From Anaerolineales bacterium (GTDB lineage: Bacteria > Chloroflexota > Anaerolineae > Anaerolineales > Villigracilaceae), in the NCBI GenBank assembly GCA_020847355.1, contig JADLCG010000291.1:1-5950 (forward strand): a DNA stretch of 5,950 nucleotides, in the 5' to 3' direction. Each line of letters opens with the position of its first letter. The stretch's first letter is position 1. Of the stretch, positions 3,429-5,950 are shown in pieces. The notes below the pieces were generated by a model. The model searched no databases and was not told the origin of the DNA. It worked only from the letters and a program-made list of their open reading frames with translations. The translations under genes were made by a program, and so were the position numbers.

Positions 3429-5423
3429 TTAATTACGTTTTATGGTAACAATTGTAATATCGTCAAACTGAGGCGCCCCGCCTGCAAAGCCGTGGATTGC
3501 ATCCAAAACGGAGGCGTGGATCTCATCGGTAGTCAGCGCGAGGTGAGCGCGCAGGGTTTCCAACAGCCGTTCATCGCCGAAGAGGTCATTTTCGGCGTTC
3601 TGGGCTTCGGTCACCCCGTCTGTATACAGGACGAGCACATCGCTAGGTTCGAGCGTGGTGGACTTTACCTTCCAGGTCAGGTCTTCCATTGCGCCGAGCG
3701 CCGTTCCGGTGCGCGCCAGATATTCAGGGGTCTGCGGAGTTGCGGCGCGGAACAACAGGGGCGGATTGTGCCCGGCATTGACATACGAAAACCGGCCTGT
3801 GTCGGGTTCGAGCACGCCATAGAAGGCGGTCACGAACAGGCTATCTCCGGCGTCTTGAAAGATGCGTTCATTTGCAAATTGAAAGACCTTGTCAGGTTGA
3901 CTCTCGAATTGGATAGCAAAGGTGCGGATCAATGTGCGGCTGAGCGCCATGTACAGTGCGGGACCAACTCCCTTGTCCGCCACATCCGCGATCAGGATGC
4001 CAAGTTTCCTCGAAGGCAGGGCAATGACATCGTAGAAATCGCCGGACATTTCACGGGCAGGGTCAAGGCTGGCTGTGAGTTGCCAACCGTCGGCTTGGGG
4101 AAGAGAGGCGGGCAGGAAGCCCATCTGGATACGACGGGCAAATTCCAGTTCGTTCTGGGTCTTTTGATGGGTAAGCATCTTTTCGTACACAACCGTGCGA
4201 TAAAGCGCTGAAGCAACCTGCGCAGCCAGCGATTGCAGTGCGGGTAGCATCAGGTTCAATGATTGACGTTTATAACTACGACCGAAGGAGCCAAGTTCGA
4301 GATAGATGCCGCCGATGAGTTGCGAGGTTTCCGTGTTGAGAATGGGCGAGAGCAGGATAGGGCTATGTTTTGCGGCGGACGATTCCGCCAGCCAAGGCAG
4401 GGAATCTTCGGGAAGCAACGCCAGCGCTTTTGGATCTTTTTCCAACCAGAAGTGGATTTGATCCAACTCCTGCGCGCCCCAGCCCTCGGGTTGTTTGAGC
4501 AATGGTTCCCCGGGCTTTAGCCACACTGCAAGGCGAGCGTAGGTGAACATGGGCGGGACATGTTCGACCAGTAAGTCGGGCAGAAGGGCGTCGTCGGGCG
4601 GGGCGTTGAGGATGGCGCGTCCGAGGGTCTCCAACTTTTCGATCTGGGCTGTCTGACTGCGGCTTTGTTCGATTGCCTGACTCATGCGGTGCACCAGCCA
4701 GGCAATGGCAAGCAATGCCAGATTGAACGTCAGATATAGATACAAACCGTGCGTAACGTATATACCAGCCAAGGGAGCGGCGAAGAGATTTGAAACCGCC
4801 GGGACGAAAATGCCCAAGACAGCCAGTTGGGCGATCCAGAGCAATTGCCTGGGCTTGAGACTCTGTCGCATTTTCCACAAGCTATATCCTAGATAATTTG
4901 TCACCAGCAGGAGGATTTGAAGCGCTAATTGAATCCCGATCACGCCTGCGCCCAACAAAAAGCTGTGGAATGACAAACCGCCAATTGGATAGGCGCCGCC
5001 CCAAGCGCGGTAGGCAGACAGGGAGATCAACGAAAGGAGAGTCAGCTCTGCCACGCCGAATAAATAAGCACGCATGGCGTTCCAGCGTGTATCCAACTGC
5101 TGCGCCCAACCGAGCCGCACAAACTGGATGGACAACAAGGCTGTATCCATTATCAGGATCAACCACAAGACGGCTGGTCCGAACAGGAAGACGGCGATCC
5201 AACGGACGATGCTTTCCAAGTTGCTGTTGACGTTTCCATACGTTCCCCCACCGCGCGCGCCCATGTCAATGATCAGGAAGAATGACCAGCGGTTGAGCAG
5301 GATTATCAGCACGATCACTAGCGGGAGGAAAAGCCAGTCCCGCCGGATGAGCGTTGAATCGCTGACGAGCGCCAGCCAGATGATCCCGGCAATGGCAAGC
5401 GGCAGGGTGAGCAACACACCCAT
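3429..5423 (-). CDS. Membrane-anchored PP2C-type serine phosphatase (SpoIIE/RsbU family) with GAF-like domain
   Basis: The 664 residues have three parts. About seven membrane segments (2-22, 31-52, 73-95, 121-138, 150-175, 192-213, 219-244) form a sensor-like region. A helical linker and a GAF-like domain (about 265-412) follow; then a coiled linker starting the family motif ELEFARRIQMGFLP (425-438) leads into the PP2C_SIG catalytic domain to the end. Metal-binding acidic residues are all present: GDFYD (D462, D465), IADVADKG (D480), YTDGVTE (D602) and FDDITI (D654/D655). The NAGHNPPLL motif (549-557) is also intact, so the enzyme should be active. Relatives dephosphorylate anti-anti-sigma factors in partner-switching stress or development pathways, but no anti-sigma or anti-anti-sigma gene is in this window. 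The ATG at 5423 is the first start in this frame and lacks a good ribosome site; the true N-terminus is probably the shifted frame 5424-5545. The gene stands alone, with its 3' end facing the riboswitch remnant. Confidence 0.92.
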   Translation of the reverse strand: MGVLLTLPLAIAGIIWLALVSDSTLIRRDWLFLPLVIVLIILLNRWSFFLIIDMGARGGGTYGNVNSNLESIVRWIAVFLFGPAVLWLILIMDTALLSIQFVRLGWAQQLDTRWNAMRAYLFGVAELTLLSLISLSAYRAWGGAYPIGGLSFHSFLLGAGVIGIQLALQILLLVTNYLGYSLWKMRQSLKPRQLLWIAQLAVLGIFVPAVSNLFAAPLAGIYVTHGLYLYLTFNLALLAIAWLVHRMSQAIEQSRSQTAQIEKLETLGRAILNAPPDDALLPDLLVEHVPPMFTYARLAVWLKPGEPLLKQPEGWGAQELDQIHFWLEKDPKALALLPEDSLPWLAESSAAKHSPILLSPILNTETSQLIGGIYLELGSFGRSYKRQSLNLMLPALQSLAAQVASALYRTVVYEKMLTHQKTQNELEFARRIQMGFLPASLPQADGWQLTASLDPAREMSGDFYDVIALPSRKLGILIADVADKGVGPALYMALSRTLIRTFAIQFESQPDKVFQFANERIFQDAGDSLFVTAFYGVLEPDTGRFSYVNAGHNPPLLFRAATPQTPEYLARTGTALGAMEDLTWKVKSTTLEPSDVLVLYTDGVTEAQNAENDLFGDERLLETLRAHLALTTDEIHASVLDAIHGFAGGAPQFDDITIVTIKRN

Positions 5424-5545
5424 GACATCATTGACCCGTATCGTGCGGGCATCTCCTGGTATCGGGGGATATCCGGGCGGAAGATGGATGCCAGGCGGGC
5501 AAAGGGGTCGAGGGGATCAGGGGGATTGGTGTGGGTGTTCGCCAA
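5424..5545 (-). pseudogene. Likely frameshifted N-terminus of the PP2C phosphatase
   Basis: A TTG at 5543-5545 opens a frame that reads MANTHTNPPDPLDPFARL, then ASIFRPDIPRYQEMPAR, before turning into unlikely sequence (YGSMMSWVCC). GGGAG (complement of 5555-5559) lies nine bases before this TTG, a far better ribosome site than anything before ATG 5423. In the phosphatase frame the codons just upstream of its ATG read IRVNDV, and no NTG start occurs before a stop at 5517-5519. Joining the two frames near 5436-5447 gives ...QEMPAR-IRVNDV-MGVLLTLP..., a smooth cytoplasmic tail of about 41 residues in front of TM1 and a 705-residue protein. That needs one extra base, so a real one-base deletion or a sequencing error is likely. 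Confidence 0.6.
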
Positions 5546-5812
5546 GTCAGCGGTCTCCCGACAATTGATTTAATCAACCAACGTCAATGTAAAAGTCGCA
5601 CGAACGATATCTATTTTATTGTACCCCGTTTCAATTGCCGGACTGGAAGATCAATCGAAAGGGATAGAGCTATCGCATTTGGATTTTTATCCGCTAATCC
5701 GCGCCAATCTACGCGATTTTTCTAGAAAGATTAGCGTGAATTCGTGAAGATTAGCAGATTCCGAAGCTAAATCACCAGAGGTCTGGCTTCAAGATTTTCA
5801 AATGCGATTACC
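5546..5812. other. Intergenic region between phosphatase gene and second riboswitch
   Basis: No convincing coding frame is seen on either strand. The left part holds the ribosome site for the phosphatase (5555-5559) and the palindrome TTGATTTAATCAA (5565-5577), which could be an operator. I cannot assign a clear minus-strand promoter: TTGAAA (complement of 5629-5634) has no good -10 at the right distance. The right part holds an interspersed repeat (about 5690-5760), then unremarkable AT-rich sequence up to the copy 2 promoter. Confidence 0.6.
5690..5760. repeat. Interspersed imperfect palindromic repeat
   Basis: CGCTAATC at 5692-5699 has its exact complement GATTAGCG at 5729-5736, and GATTAGC recurs at 5749-5755. 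The segment is built of related words (CGCTAATC, CCAATCTACGCGA, GATTAGCGTGAATTCG, GATTAGCAGATT), giving an imperfect hairpin. Words such as GATTAGCG..GAATTCG..GATTAGC are familiar from non-coding repeats scattered in many environmental genomes. No coding content is seen. Confidence 0.5.
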
Positions 5813-5842
5813 CTAACAAAACCTTTATTTTTATGATATAAA
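5813..5842 (+). promoter_or_regulatory. Promoter of the intact SAM riboswitch (copy 2)
   Basis: A weak -35 CTAACA (5813-5818) is followed by GATATA (5835-5840, 16-base spacer) or TATAAA (5837-5842, 18-base spacer). The same layout is found before copy 1, where the -35 is the consensus TTGACA. The transcript would start about 15 to 20 bases before the aptamer, leaving room for the small AGTAC/GTACT hairpin (5856-5868). Confidence 0.45.
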
Positions 5843-5913
5843 CCAGAAATAAATTAGTACGCTGTACTCATCCAGAGAGGCGGAGGGACCGACCCTTTGA
5901 AACCTCGGCAACC
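5814..5913 (+). repeat. Direct repeat, copy 2 (promoter plus riboswitch 5' half)
   Basis: This is the partner of 3165-3263, in the same orientation, 2649 bases away. The pair brackets the truncated NTF2-like remnant and the whole phosphatase gene. Identity is highest in the promoter and leader and lower inside the aptamer, where this copy keeps the consensus bases and copy 1 does not. Confidence 0.9.
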
Positions 5914-5950
5914 GTTCAAGCGGTGCCAACTTCGGCAGGTGAAAACCTGA
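5867..5950 (+). ncRNA. SAM-I (S-box) riboswitch, cut by the window edge
   Basis: It binds S-adenosylmethionine and normally shuts off methionine or SAM biosynthesis/uptake genes when SAM is plentiful. Visible in order: P1 5' strand CTCATC (5867-5872), AGAGAGGCGGAGGGAC (P2 5' side), CCC, the conserved TGAAA (5898-5902), CGGCAACC, and a P3 stem GGC..ACCG / CGGT..GCC (5907-5914 with 5921-5927). A P4 hairpin follows, CAGGT / ACCTG with a GAAA tetraloop (5936-5949). The P1 3' strand (expected GATGAG), the expression platform and the controlled gene lie beyond 5950. Only the regulated gene is unknown; a met gene is likely from knowledge of this class. Confidence 0.95.

Noticed and set aside
3492..4211. 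239-codon open frame on the + strand
   Set aside because: It is antisense to the catalytic domain of the phosphatase, whose frame has full family motifs; the + frame peptide shows no family features.
4363..4878. 171-codon minus-strand frame inside the phosphatase gene
   Set aside because: It is an alternate frame of the same strand over the linker and GAF-like region; its composition is Arg/Pro/Ser-rich and it shows no domain.
5565..5577. TTGATTTAATCAA as an FNR/CRP-type operator
   Set aside because: FNR sites have four bases between TTGAT and ATCAA; here there are three. It remains a plain palindrome of unknown meaning.
5531..5725. 64-codon + strand frame overlapping the phosphatase upstream region
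   Set aside because: No family features, low-complexity composition, and it runs through the interspersed repeat.

Overview
The window looks like a chromosomal segment of a free-living bacterium, most plausibly an uncultured member of the Anaerolineae (Chloroflexota). This is an inference from the GC-moderate coding style, the gene types and the class of short interspersed repeats; nothing in the window proves the taxon.

Layout from left to right: (1) the last 35 codons of a + strand gene, probably a beta-propeller sugar dehydrogenase, end at 108. (2) A strong minus-strand terminator (130-164) closes a minus-strand operon read from right to left: padR-type regulator (1814-2368), modA lipoprotein (1021-1812) and modB permease (168-950). 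The promoter of this operon is clear (-35 at 2408-2413, -10 at 2385-2390), and a 10-bp-arm palindrome (2368-2392) lies across its -10 and start codon. This suggests an autoregulated PadR switch controlling molybdate (or tungstate) uptake. No modC ATPase is present. A 14-bp inverted repeat between modA and modB covers the modB ribosome binding region. (3) A MITE-like interspersed repeat (about 2424-2551) separates this operon from an upstream minus-strand fmdE-like gene (2551-3123), a Zn-finger FmdE protein that fits the same Mo/W theme.

(4) 3124-3428 is a mosaic of + strand debris: a promoter plus the 5' half of a decayed SAM-I (S-box) riboswitch, a heptamer tandem repeat that replaces the 3' half of the aptamer, and a truncated 33-codon start of an NTF2/SnoaL-like gene. 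(5) 3429-5423 is a large minus-strand membrane-anchored PP2C (SpoIIE/RsbU-type) phosphatase with a 7-TM sensor and a GAF-like domain. Its probable real N-terminus lies in a different frame (up to 5545, TTG start with a good Shine-Dalgarno), so a one-base frameshift is likely. (6) 5546-5812 is non-coding, with an interspersed repeat. (7) 5813-5950 is a second, intact-looking copy of the same promoter plus SAM-I riboswitch, cut by the window edge; it presumably controls a methionine/SAM-related gene to the right.

The two most striking points are the near-identical promoter-riboswitch copies (62/65 identical over 3165-3229 versus 5814-5878) that bracket the phosphatase gene as ~100-bp direct repeats, one of them decayed, and the compact PadR-operator-modAB circuit. 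I found no CRISPR array, transposase, tRNA or rRNA.
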